From Rubripirellula sp. (lineage in GTDB: Bacteria > Planctomycetota > Planctomycetia > Pirellulales > Pirellulaceae): a stretch of DNA of 32,294 nt. Position 1 is the stretch's first letter. Each line of letters begins with the position of its first letter. The notes beneath the pieces were generated by a model. That model searched no databases. It saw nothing but the letters and a program-made list of their open reading frames with translations, and had not been told where the DNA came from. A program made the position numbers and the translations under genes. This document shows, one piece after another, positions 19,096 through 26,945 of this stretch. The stretch covers positions 1-32,294 of the forward strand of contig JAPKCI010000053.1 in NCBI GenBank assembly GCA_028823035.1, given 5' to 3'.

Positions 19096-19157
19096 TGGTC
19101 AACGACGTGTCCGTACCTTTCTTCTCTTGTTATTCCGACATGAAGGATCACTCAGCC

Positions 19158-21635
19158 ATGAACACGATTTTTCGTTGTGCCTGTCTGCTTTTGATGGCGA
19201 TTGGATCAGTTGGCTGGGCGGACGAACAAGCCCAGTTGTTTCAGCCGACTGCGTTTCTGCAGACCCACTGCATTCGCTGCCATGGCAAGGACCGCCAAAA
19301 AGCTGATCGACGATTTGACAATCTACCCGGACAAATCGCCAACCTTGACGCAGTGGAGCGTTATCAGGAAATCGTTGATCAACTGAACCTTGCCAGCATG
19401 CCGCCCGAGGATGAGTTGCAGCCCTCAGCGGAGCAGAGGGGCCGGATGATCACACACCTGACACGTACGATCGCAGAAGCCCAAGACGTCTTGAGTGATG
19501 CGGGGGGGCATGCGGTGCTACGGAGGTTGAACTCATGGGAGTATCGCCAGTCGATCGGTGACCTGCTGGGACTGAATGTCGATGTTTGGGATCCAGGCGA
19601 AGACTTTCCGGCGGAAGTGGAGGTGAATGGTTTTGACAACAACGGCAACGGGCTGGTCACTTCCGGCATTCTGATGAATCACTACTTCTCTGCTGCTGAA
19701 GAGGTGATCCGCCGAGCCACTCAATTTGGTCCGCGGCCAACGTCTGAAAACCTGTCTCAGAAATCGCCGTTCTACTTTGAGGGAAAAGAAGCAAAAAAGC
19801 TGCCAAAGCTTTTTCAGGTCGATCGGTTCCGGTTCGTTCCCGAGACGCCGTATACCGATCTTTATGGTCGCCATTATCGTGGCGGTCACCTGGGGTTTCT
19901 GCCTCTGGTTCGACAAGGCGGTGTGTCGCACAGTGGTAACTACACCATCAGAGTACGGGCTGCCGCTGTCAGTCGCCGTCATGATTATGGTCAGGCAGTG
20001 GGCGATTTCCGAAATGGTGATCCTCTTGTGATGGCACTGGCGGCGGTGGACCGAAGGGGCAGTGTTCAAAGCACTGGAAATGTTTCAAAAATGACTTCGT
20101 TGGCCCGCGTTGAATTGACCAATGAGGATCCTGAGTGGTTTGAGTGGGATGTTTTTATGGAGGCGGGTTACGAGCTAGAGGTCCGATTTCGAAACGGGCC
20201 GATGGCTGCAAAACGCATGGTCCGGATGCTCATAACTCATGCTGTCGATAGGCCTGAGTTCCAGCCTTTCATCAAGATGAAACCGGGTTTCGAGAAATCG
20301 CATGGCGTGCTCAAGGCTTATCAAGGACCTCGATTGAGAGTTTGGGAAGTGGGAATTGAAGGGCCTCATGTCACTGCGTGGCCACCGCTGGGGCACCGGA
20401 CAATGTATGGTGATTTGAAGCTGGAAGAATTGAATGCAGAGTCGGTCTCGCTCAGGATCGAGGCATTCTCACGTCAGGCATTTCGTCGTCCGCCGGTTGC
20501 AGGCGAATTGGAGCCGATCCAGAATCTTGTTGCCAGCAAGTTGGAATCAGGCATGGCACCTTTGGATGCCTTGCAACTCGGGTTCCAGGCTGTTCTCTGT
20601 TCTCCGGGGTTTCTTTATCTGGATCTGGGAGTGGGTGAATTGGACGAGACCGCCTTGGCAACGCGTCTATCGTACTTCCTGTCGTCCTCGTCCCCGGACC
20701 AAACGCTGGTACGTCTCGCATCCAAGGGACAGTTGCGTTCCAACTTGGAATCACAAACCACACGACTGCTAGCCGATCCCAAAGTACATCGATTCGTTCG
20801 TCATTTTTTGCGGCGCTGGCTGGATTTGGACAACATTGGATCGATGCCACCGGCAGACTCGTTTCTCAGTTACTACCGGGATAACCTCGAGGCAGCGATG
20901 CGTGCTGAGACGGAGACGTTCTTTTACCATTTGCTAGATCAAAATCGCCCGCTTCACGAATTCCTGTCCGCAGATTACGCGTTCCTGAATCGTGAACTGG
21001 CTTTGCATTACGGCATCGAGGGCGTTGAGGGAAATGATTTGCAACGCGTGGCATTACAAAGCGGTCCACGAGGCGGGTTATTGTCACAGGGATCCTTGCT
21101 GACAGCATCTGCCAACGGTGTCGACACTTCACCGGTGGTCCGCGGCATTTACGTCCTCGAGAAGATGTTGGGTTACAGCCCCCCGCCCCCGCCACCTGAT
21201 GTGCCTGCAATCGAACCAGATATTCGCGGGGCACTCACGATTCGCGATCAGTTGGAAAAGCATCGTGAAGTTGCGACCTGTGCTGAATGCCATCGAAAAA
21301 TTGACCCACTGGGGTTTGCTCTCGAGAACTTTGATGCCGTGGGTGGTTGGCGAAAAGACTATGAAAGAAAGATGCCGGTAGATCCTGCGGGTAAGTTATC
21401 CAACGGTGAAGAGTTTTCCAGTTTTGAAGAATTTCGAAAACTGATGATCGGTCAGAGTGATCGATTCAGTCGCTGTCTGACGGAAAAACTGATGGCCTAT
21501 GCCTTGGGCAGGGAAATGGAAGTCGGAGATCGACCTGCCATTGACCAGATTTTGCAGGATTTGGAGGCGACCAAGGGTGGCCTTCAGGATCTCATTCGCC
21601 TGATCGTCCAATCCAAACCGTTTTTGCGTAATTGA
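19158..21635 (+). CDS. Secreted DUF1592-family c-type heme protein (DUF1587-DUF1595-DUF1592-DUF1588-DUF1585)
   Basis: 825 aa from ATG 19158, chosen because GAAGGA lies about 10 nt upstream and the signal peptide (MNTIFRCACLLLMAIGSVGWA) starts there; the frame is open from GTG 19092, which overlaps the DUF1552 stop. Order: PSCyt1-like heme motif CIRCH (38-42) with candidate ligand Met81 (SMPPED); DUF1587 (LRRLNSWEYRQSIGDLLGLNVDV, about 121-143); an about 240-residue beta-rich region (NYTIRVRAAA, YELEVRFRNG) that may be carbohydrate-binding; DUF1595 (about 435-490); DUF1592 (LATRLSYFLSSSSPDQTL through ADYAFLNRELALHYGI); DUF1588 (about 630-735) with a second motif CAECH (708-712) in CAECHRKIDPLGFALENFD; and DUF1585 to the C terminus. 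It is exported and probably heme-bearing. It is the DUF1553-like partner of DUF1552; the reaction is unknown. Confidence 0.92.
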   Translation: MNTIFRCACLLLMAIGSVGWADEQAQLFQPTAFLQTHCIRCHGKDRQKADRRFDNLPGQIANLDAVERYQEIVDQLNLASMPPEDELQPSAEQRGRMITHLTRTIAEAQDVLSDAGGHAVLRRLNSWEYRQSIGDLLGLNVDVWDPGEDFPAEVEVNGFDNNGNGLVTSGILMNHYFSAAEEVIRRATQFGPRPTSENLSQKSPFYFEGKEAKKLPKLFQVDRFRFVPETPYTDLYGRHYRGGHLGFLPLVRQGGVSHSGNYTIRVRAAAVSRRHDYGQAVGDFRNGDPLVMALAAVDRRGSVQSTGNVSKMTSLARVELTNEDPEWFEWDVFMEAGYELEVRFRNGPMAAKRMVRMLITHAVDRPEFQPFIKMKPGFEKSHGVLKAYQGPRLRVWEVGIEGPHVTAWPPLGHRTMYGDLKLEELNAESVSLRIEAFSRQAFRRPPVAGELEPIQNLVASKLESGMAPLDALQLGFQAVLCSPGFLYLDLGVGELDETALATRLSYFLSSSSPDQTLVRLASKGQLRSNLESQTTRLLADPKVHRFVRHFLRRWLDLDNIGSMPPADSFLSYYRDNLEAAMRAETETFFYHLLDQNRPLHEFLSADYAFLNRELALHYGIEGVEGNDLQRVALQSGPRGGLLSQGSLLTASANGVDTSPVVRGIYVLEKMLGYSPPPPPPDVPAIEPDIRGALTIRDQLEKHREVATCAECHRKIDPLGFALENFDAVGGWRKDYERKMPVDPAGKLSNGEEFSSFEEFRKLMIGQSDRFSRCLTEKLMAYALGREMEVGDRPAIDQILQDLEATKGGLQDLIRLIVQSKPFLRN

Positions 21636-21640
21636 CGATC

Positions 21641-21677
21641 CTGGCAGCATCTCAGTAAGCGAGGTAGATGCTGCCAG
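21641..21677 (+). terminator. 12-bp perfect stem-loop after the DUF1592 gene
   Basis: CTGGCAGCATCT (21641-21652) and AGATGCTGCCAG (21666-21677) form a perfect 12-bp stem with a 13-nt loop, 5 nt after the DUF1592 stop codon. Position and stability fit a transcription terminator or a 3'-end-protecting hairpin. No T-tract follows, so classical intrinsic termination is uncertain. Confidence 0.5.
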
Positions 21678-21678
21678 A

Positions 21679-21720
21679 AATGTGAGACGACTCGGTGGTA
21701 ATGTGAGACGACTCGGTGGT
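21679..21720. repeat. 21-bp perfect tandem duplication
   Basis: A 21-bp unit beginning AATGTGAGACGACTC occupies 21679-21699 and again 21700-21720 without mismatch. It starts 1 nt after the stem-loop that ends the DUF1592 gene. It is noncoding on both strands as far as I can tell. The cause may be slippage; a binding function is possible because the unit is two helical turns long. Confidence 0.85.
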
Positions 21721-21780
21721 GTTGCGACTTAATTGCGGTTCTGTACCACAAACTGCGATAGAACTACCCTGAATTGTGTT

Positions 21781-21799
21781 TGATTTCTGCCAGAAATCA
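21781..21799. promoter_or_regulatory. 19-bp near-palindrome upstream of the second DUF1553 gene
   Basis: TGATTTCTG and CAGAAATCA flank a single central C, giving two perfect 9-bp arms, 50 bp before the DUF1553 start at 21850. The tight symmetry suits a dimeric regulator more than an RNA hairpin. An 11-bp direct repeat AATTGCGGTTC (21731-21741, 21805-21815), 74 bp apart (about seven helical turns), brackets it and could also be part of a control region. Confidence 0.4.
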
Positions 21800-21849
21800 G
21801 TCAGAATTGCGGTTCCGCCGGATTTTCCCACCTCCCATCGTTCGACTTT

Positions 21850-24480
21850 ATGCCTCGCCCAGCATGCTTTTTGATTGTCGCTGTTATCCTCTCCGCGTCT
21901 TTGCGAGCAGAATCTCCTAAGTTGCGATTTGAAACGGATGTGCGAGGGATCCTGAGGGCCCACTGTTTTCAGTGTCATGGCGAAGAATCTGAGGTGCGTG
22001 CAAACCTCGATCTCAGGCTGGTTCGGTTCATGCATAAAGGCGGTGATTCGGGAGCGGCTATTGTTCCCGGTAAGCCGGATGATAGTCTGCTATATCAACG
22101 CTTGCGCGATGGCGAAATGCCACCTGATGAGAGTAAACGGATCAGTGACGAAGAACTTAACACGATTCGTGATTGGATCGTCTCGGGCGCAGAAACGGTG
22201 CGAGATGAGCCCGATCGCCTAGGTGCTGACGGGTACATTACAGAAGAGGAAAAGTCGCACTGGTCCCTGCAGGCGATTCGGCGACCAGCGGTTCCAGAGG
22301 TCGATGATCCGACACAGGTTGCGAATCCGATTGACGCCTTTTTGCTGCGACGACTGCAAGATCAGGGCCTGGGATTCAGTCCACCTGCATCCCCTCGCAA
22401 GCTGTTGCGCCGCTTGTCATTGGATCTGCTTGGGCTTCCACCGACTCCAGAATCGGTTGAACGGTTTGTGACTGACCTTGCCGTAGCAGAACGTCCAGAA
22501 AGTATCTGGTCGGCAACCGTCGACAACTTGCTGCAGTCCCCGCATCATGGGGAACGTTGGGCGCGACACTGGCTGGATGTGGCTGGATATGCGGACAGCG
22601 AAGGATACAACGATGTGGATACCGAACGACGAGATGCATGGCGATACCGAGACTACGTGATTCACTCATTGAACACTGATATGGCGTTTGATCAGTTCAT
22701 TACCGAGCAACTCGCCGGGGATGAACTTGTTCAATCACCGCGTGATAACCTCTCTGACGAAGATGCACAGTTGCTGGTGGCCACCGGGTTTCTGCGGATG
22801 GCACCCGATGGAACTGGTGGTGCGGTTGCCGATAAGTTGCAGGCCCGTAATGACACGATCGCCGATACGATTCGTATTGTTTCTTCATCGTTGCTTGGTC
22901 TGACCGTCGGTTGTGCCCAATGTCACGACCATCGATATGATCCGATCACGCAAACGGACTACTACCGATTTCGGGCGATTTTCCAGCCGGCCTTTGACCC
23001 GGAGAATTGGAAGGCACCAGCGACTCGCAGAGTTTCGCTTCACACGCAGGCTGACCGTGCGTTGGCCGAAAAAATCGAAGGCGAAGCCAAAAAGCTTGAT
23101 GCCGAACGTGACTTAAAACAGAGCGAATTGATTAATTCGACGTTTGAGAAGCAGTTGCAGAAACTGCCCGAGGCGATTCATGAACTGGCCCACGCTGCAC
23201 ATGCAACCACAGCCGGGAAACGCACGCCCGAGCAAAAGGAGTTGCTTCGCAAACATCCGAATCTAAATGTTACGTCCAAGTCGCTGTACCTGTATGATCG
23301 CAAGGCGGCGGATCAACTCAAGGCAATGGCTGCGAAAGCCGCTCAGATGCGGGCGACCAAACCGAAGCAGGAATTTGTACGAGCCTTGACGGAAACACCC
23401 GGGCGAATCCCGGCAACACACCTGTTTTTTCGCGGCAATCCTGATCAGCCACGACAGGAATTGCAGCCGGGCGGGTTGAGCGTTGTATCGTTCATCAGCG
23501 ATCTGCCGGCAATTCCAGGCGAGGTAACGGACCTCTCGACCAGTGGCCGACGGCTTGCGTTGGCGAAGCGATTGACACATCCCAACTATCCGCTCACCGC
23601 ACGAGTCATTGTCAACCGCGTTTGGCGGCATCACTTTGGCCGCGGATTGGTTGAAACCCCGAGCGATTTTGGAGTCCAGGGTCAATTACCTTCGCATCCC
23701 GAGTTGCTGGATTGGCTGGCGGCCGAATTCATGGACAGGGAATGGAGTCTGAAGCATGTGCACCGGCTGATTCTCAACTCGCGCGCCTGGCAGCAATCGA
23801 TCGCGGATAATCAGCGGAGTCGACAGCTCGATCCCGACAACGCGCTTTTTGGATCGGCTCGCTTACAGCGTCTGGACGCGGAAATCGTCCGTGACTGCAT
23901 TCTCGCAATATCGGGCAGGCTGAATACCAAAGCGTTTGGTCCAGCAGTCCCTGTGATGGCCGATCGAGTGGGGCGGTTTGTGATCGGCAAGGAAAATATG
24001 GATGCTGGTCGTCCCGGTAGCGTCATTGACATGAAGGGCGAACAGTATCGTCGCAGCATCTACATTCAAATGCGACGTAGCCGACCACTGGCTGTTTTGG
24101 AAGCGTTCGACCAGCCGCCGATGACGCCGAACTGTGACAAACGCAATGCTTCCACCGCATCCACCCAGTCCTTGTTGATGATGAACAGTGAATTGCTGCT
24201 GACGTTTTCACGCCATTTTGCTGATCGACTGACCCAGATAACACCGGATGAATCAGAGCAGATTGATACTGCCTGGCAGTTGGTTTATTGCCGTAATCCG
24301 AAGCCACTTGAGCGTGAAGCGGCGGTTCGGTTCCTAGAGGACCAGCGGTCCATTCTGGAGGGTCAGGTAGCCTATCGACCTGATCCAAAAAAGCCACCTG
24401 TACGGACCGCCAAACACGAAGCGCTGGCGGTGATGTGCCAAATGCTGCTCGGGTCTAACGAATTCCTGTACGTTGACTAA
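21850..24480 (+). CDS. Secreted PSCyt1-PSCyt2 (DUF1549)-PSD1 (DUF1553) protein
   Basis: 876 aa with a short signal peptide (MPRPACFLIVAVILSASLRAE). Order: PSCyt1 with CFQCH (39-43) and likely distal Met90 (GEMPPDE); DUF1549 (about 155-365) with LLRRLSLDLLGLPPTP, HHGERWARHWLDVAGYADSE and the second heme-type motif CAQCH (355-359) in CAQCHDHRYDPIT; an about 170-residue Lys/Glu/Ala-rich helical linker (about 395-515); PSD1 from about 565 (RLALAKRLTHPNYPLTARV, VNRVWRHHFGRGLVETPSDF, SHPELLDWLAAEF, RRSIYIQMRRSRP) to the terminal GSNEFLYVD. Unlike its two paralogues in the window it has no inserted lectin-like domain and is close to the minimal architecture. DUF1501 starts 7 nt after its stop, so they form one operon. 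Heme binding is inferred from the motifs; substrate and reaction are unknown. Confidence 0.93.
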   Translation: MPRPACFLIVAVILSASLRAESPKLRFETDVRGILRAHCFQCHGEESEVRANLDLRLVRFMHKGGDSGAAIVPGKPDDSLLYQRLRDGEMPPDESKRISDEELNTIRDWIVSGAETVRDEPDRLGADGYITEEEKSHWSLQAIRRPAVPEVDDPTQVANPIDAFLLRRLQDQGLGFSPPASPRKLLRRLSLDLLGLPPTPESVERFVTDLAVAERPESIWSATVDNLLQSPHHGERWARHWLDVAGYADSEGYNDVDTERRDAWRYRDYVIHSLNTDMAFDQFITEQLAGDELVQSPRDNLSDEDAQLLVATGFLRMAPDGTGGAVADKLQARNDTIADTIRIVSSSLLGLTVGCAQCHDHRYDPITQTDYYRFRAIFQPAFDPENWKAPATRRVSLHTQADRALAEKIEGEAKKLDAERDLKQSELINSTFEKQLQKLPEAIHELAHAAHATTAGKRTPEQKELLRKHPNLNVTSKSLYLYDRKAADQLKAMAAKAAQMRATKPKQEFVRALTETPGRIPATHLFFRGNPDQPRQELQPGGLSVVSFISDLPAIPGEVTDLSTSGRRLALAKRLTHPNYPLTARVIVNRVWRHHFGRGLVETPSDFGVQGQLPSHPELLDWLAAEFMDREWSLKHVHRLILNSRAWQQSIADNQRSRQLDPDNALFGSARLQRLDAEIVRDCILAISGRLNTKAFGPAVPVMADRVGRFVIGKENMDAGRPGSVIDMKGEQYRRSIYIQMRRSRPLAVLEAFDQPPMTPNCDKRNASTASTQSLLMMNSELLLTFSRHFADRLTQITPDESEQIDTAWQLVYCRNPKPLEREAAVRFLEDQRSILEGQVAYRPDPKKPPVRTAKHEALAVMCQMLLGSNEFLYVD

Positions 24481-24487
24481 CACCGCC

Positions 24488-25945
24488 ATGAATATGCAAA
24501 CCACTCGCTGCACGGCTGGATCACGCCGCCACTTTCTCGCCTCTGGGGCGATCAATATGGGCAGCCTTGCGTTGGCATGGCTGATGAATCAAGACCGAGT
24601 GACGGCAGAGGTTAAAAAGCCGGACCTGCAGCAGCGCGTTTACGACACGACGCCCAAAATACCTCCGGGAGAACCCAAGGCCCGGGCGATGATTTCGTTG
24701 TGGATGCAGGGCGGTCCAAGTCATCACGATATGTTTGATCCGAAACCGGAAATGGCCAAGTATGACGGGAAAGAATTTCCCGGTGAGCTCAAGTATGACA
24801 ATGCGGCACAAGCCAGTTCCAAAGTATTCCACAGCCCTTGGAAATTCCAGCCTCGCGGTCAATCTGGGATGGAATTGTCGGAGCTGATTCCACACACAGG
24901 CTCGATTGCCGATGACATTTGTTTGATTCGTTCGATGCAGACGAATGTCAATAATCATGGTCAGTCGATCCGCGCCTTGCAGTCTGGACGCACCGTTGAA
25001 GGTCGTCCATCTCTGGGAAGCTGGTTGACCTATGGATTGGGCAGTGAGTCGGACAGTCTGCCCGCCTTTATGTCGCTGATCGATCCGGGGCAGTTGCCCG
25101 TGTTGGGTGTCGATAACTGGTCCAATGGCTGGTTGCCTTCCATTTATCAAGGCACGGTAGTCCGACCCAAGGAACCTCGTATCCTCGATCTCACGCCACC
25201 CACGCACCTCAAAGGGAAAGCTCAGCGGAGGGCATTGGAGTATTTGGAGCAACTCAACGCCAATCATCTGGCCGAGTACCCCGGCAGTACTGATTTACAG
25301 GCGCGGATCGCCAGTTACCAGTTGGCGGCACGGATGCAAACTGCGGCCACCGAGGCACTGGACCTGAGTCAGGAAAGCCGAAAGACTCAGGAAATGTATG
25401 GCATGCACGAAAAGGCCACGGCGGAATATGGAAGTCGATGCCTGATCGCTCGCAGACTGATTGAACGTGGAGTTCGTTTTGTGCAGGTTTATACGGCGAA
25501 TCAGCTATGGGACAGTCACGGCAGTATCATGAGTCGGCTGCCTGCCGCCTGCAAAAAGGTAGATCGCCCTTCCGCCGCACTGGTGCAGGATCTGAAACAA
25601 CGCGGCCTGCTTGATACTACGGTCGTCCATTGGGGCGGCGAAATGGGACGCTTGCCAGTCGTGCAAAACGATGCAGGACGCTCGAAAATAGGGCGCGACC
25701 ATAATACCTACGGTTTTAGTATGTGGTTGGCAGGGGGTGGATTCAAAGCGGGTCATGTTCATGGACAGACCGACGAGTGGGGTCACAAAGCGGTCGACGA
25801 TGTTGTTAACCATTACGATTACCACGCCACTCTGTTGCACCTGTTCGGACTCGAGCATGATCAACTCGTATTCAACCGCAGCAATCGTGACCAAACACTG
25901 ACTGACGGACAACCGGGCAAAGTGATTGACGGTTTGTTGGCGTAG
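24488..25945 (+). CDS. Tat-exported DUF1501 family protein
   Basis: 485 aa from ATG 24488. The frame can begin at TTG 24473, which would overlap the upstream stop; the ATG just after that stop is preferred. The Tat signal is SRRHFL (12-17) followed by ASGAINMGSLALAWLM. Conserved blocks: QGGPSHHDMFDPKPEM (74-89), LIARRLIERGVRFVQVY, LWDSHG, DLKQRGLLDTTVVHWGGEMGRLP, GRDHNTYGFSMWLAGGG, HVHGQTDEWGHKA and DYHATLLHLFGLEHDQL. It keeps His at both GGPSH and HATLLH, the canonical family pattern. The C terminus (DQTLTDGQPGKVIDGLLA) is complete. It is immediately downstream of, and probably translationally coupled to, its DUF1553 partner. An FGE remnant on the opposite strand abuts its stop codon. Confidence 0.94.
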   Translation: MNMQTTRCTAGSRRHFLASGAINMGSLALAWLMNQDRVTAEVKKPDLQQRVYDTTPKIPPGEPKARAMISLWMQGGPSHHDMFDPKPEMAKYDGKEFPGELKYDNAAQASSKVFHSPWKFQPRGQSGMELSELIPHTGSIADDICLIRSMQTNVNNHGQSIRALQSGRTVEGRPSLGSWLTYGLGSESDSLPAFMSLIDPGQLPVLGVDNWSNGWLPSIYQGTVVRPKEPRILDLTPPTHLKGKAQRRALEYLEQLNANHLAEYPGSTDLQARIASYQLAARMQTAATEALDLSQESRKTQEMYGMHEKATAEYGSRCLIARRLIERGVRFVQVYTANQLWDSHGSIMSRLPAACKKVDRPSAALVQDLKQRGLLDTTVVHWGGEMGRLPVVQNDAGRSKIGRDHNTYGFSMWLAGGGFKAGHVHGQTDEWGHKAVDDVVNHYDYHATLLHLFGLEHDQLVFNRSNRDQTLTDGQPGKVIDGLLA

Positions 25946-26369
25946 TGCCGATTCCGTTACGCAACCCCGAATATTCGATTGCGACAACCTTATCGTTACC
26001 GAAACAGTAATGCGATTCGGTTCCCGCTCGGCATGCGTATTCCCATGCGGCCTCCGAGGGTAAGCGATAAACATTGCCAGTCACTTGTTCTTCAGGCAGT
26101 CGCGAAAGTCGACGGAAAAATGTAATACTGTCGTGCCAGTTGACTCGCTCTACTGGATGTTTAAGCCCTCGGAACGTACTCAGGTTTTTACCCATCACTT
26201 GCTCGTACTGACGCTGTGTCACAGCGTACGTTGCCAAATAAAAATCCCGGATCAGCGTTGCTTCATGAATCGGTTGTTCATCCTTGTCGCCGGTGTTATT
26301 GCCCATCCTGAAACCAACTGATGGGATCAGAGTGAACTGCATGCCGATTGAATTCGTGAATTGCATCAT
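25872..26369 (-). pseudogene. Truncated formylglycine-generating-enzyme-like (FGE-sulfatase/SUMF1) gene
   Basis: The 165-residue frame begins like an FGE/SUMF1 domain: NSIGMQFTLIPSVGFRMG (6-23), DEQPIHEATLIRDFYLATYAVTQRQY, VMGKN, HPVERVNWHDSITFFRRLS, YRLPSEAAWEYACRAGTE and YCFGNDKVV. Homology stops around residue 134 (about position 25967). The expected remainder, including the GLYDMHGNVWEW region and the C-terminal catalytic cysteines, is absent. The last about 30 codons are unrelated sequence that runs antisense into the DUF1501 gene. The start is intact, with GGGAG 7 nt upstream (26377-26381), so the stump may still be translated. A complete FGE domain is roughly twice this long. I infer that deletion or rearrangement removed the 3' half; it cannot mature the two sulfatases nearby. 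Some annotators would call this a CDS. Confidence 0.8.
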
Positions 26370-26643
26370 GATTTTGCTCCCGCCTTTTCAGAAATGTCTC
26401 AAGCTTCACGCGGTCAGCACTAGCCGCTTTTGAGCTTCACGCCAGCTTTTCGAGGAACCTGAGTTGACCAGGGTGTCCGACCATGTGTGCAGACAGATTC
26501 AAGGTTTTGCTTCACCCATCGTCTCCTCGACTGGCTTCAGAGAGTCACACATCGACGACTCAGTGACATTGTTTAGGAGCAATGAGGTTGATGCTTGCTG
26601 CCGCCATGGTTCTGTTTCCTGAAATGACAAAATCAGGTCAATC

Positions 26644-26670
26644 CAACAGAATTGATAAACTTTTCTGTTG
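26644..26670. other. 8-bp inverted repeat with 11-nt loop
   Basis: CAACAGAA (26644-26651) and TTCTGTTG (26663-26670) are exactly complementary around an A/T-rich loop. On neither strand is it followed by a convincing T-tract. It could be a hairpin or a protein-binding site; position gives no clear role. Confidence 0.3.
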
Positions 26671-26800
26671 CCTCTTGGGCTAAACAGGAACCTTGATATG
26701 CGGCAAATGTGTAGTTTTTTGCGTGGTTCCTACAAGACTAAAATGGTATCCGCAGCCATAATGAGTTGACCCAGACTGCAGGTAGCGGGCAGCGGTTGAT

Positions 26801-26854
26801 GTTAGCGCAAGGTTTACGCAAGGTTTACGCAAGGTTAGCGCAAGGTTAGCGCAG
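26801..26854. repeat. Five-unit 11-bp tandem array
   Basis: The units are GTTAGCGCAAG (26801-26811), GTTTACGCAAG (26812-26822), GTTTACGCAAG (26823-26833), GTTAGCGCAAG (26834-26844) and GTTAGCGCAG (26845-26854, one base short). Two variants alternate in an A-B-B-A-A order. The period is about one DNA turn, so the units present the same face. The array ends about 90 bp upstream of the DUF1553 ATG at 26946. Confidence 0.9.
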
Positions 26855-26945
26855 GCGTTTGCTTTGACGATCAAGCGTCCGGCAATGATGTACTGTCGCG
26901 GATTTGGCTGTTCGTAGTTTTCACCCTCAATGATCCATCAAGTAA

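Larger units (their letters stand above)
26370..26945. other. Gene-poor spacer upstream of the fourth module
   Basis: 576 bp between the FGE remnant start and the last DUF1553 start. No convincing coding frame is present; the short minus-strand frame at 26680-26874 runs through the tandem repeat. It contains an 8-bp inverted repeat (26644-26670), AGCTTCACGC twice (26402-26411, 26433-26442) and the 11-bp array listed separately. The promoter of the last DUF1553-DUF1501 operon should lie here. Confidence 0.55.

Noticed and set aside
25872-26369. Functional FGE that matures the nearby sulfatases
   Set aside because: The C-terminal half with the catalytic cysteines is missing and the frame ends in antisense sequence.
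26801-26854. Possible CRISPR array
   Set aside because: Units are 11 bp and directly adjacent without spacers, and no cas genes are present.
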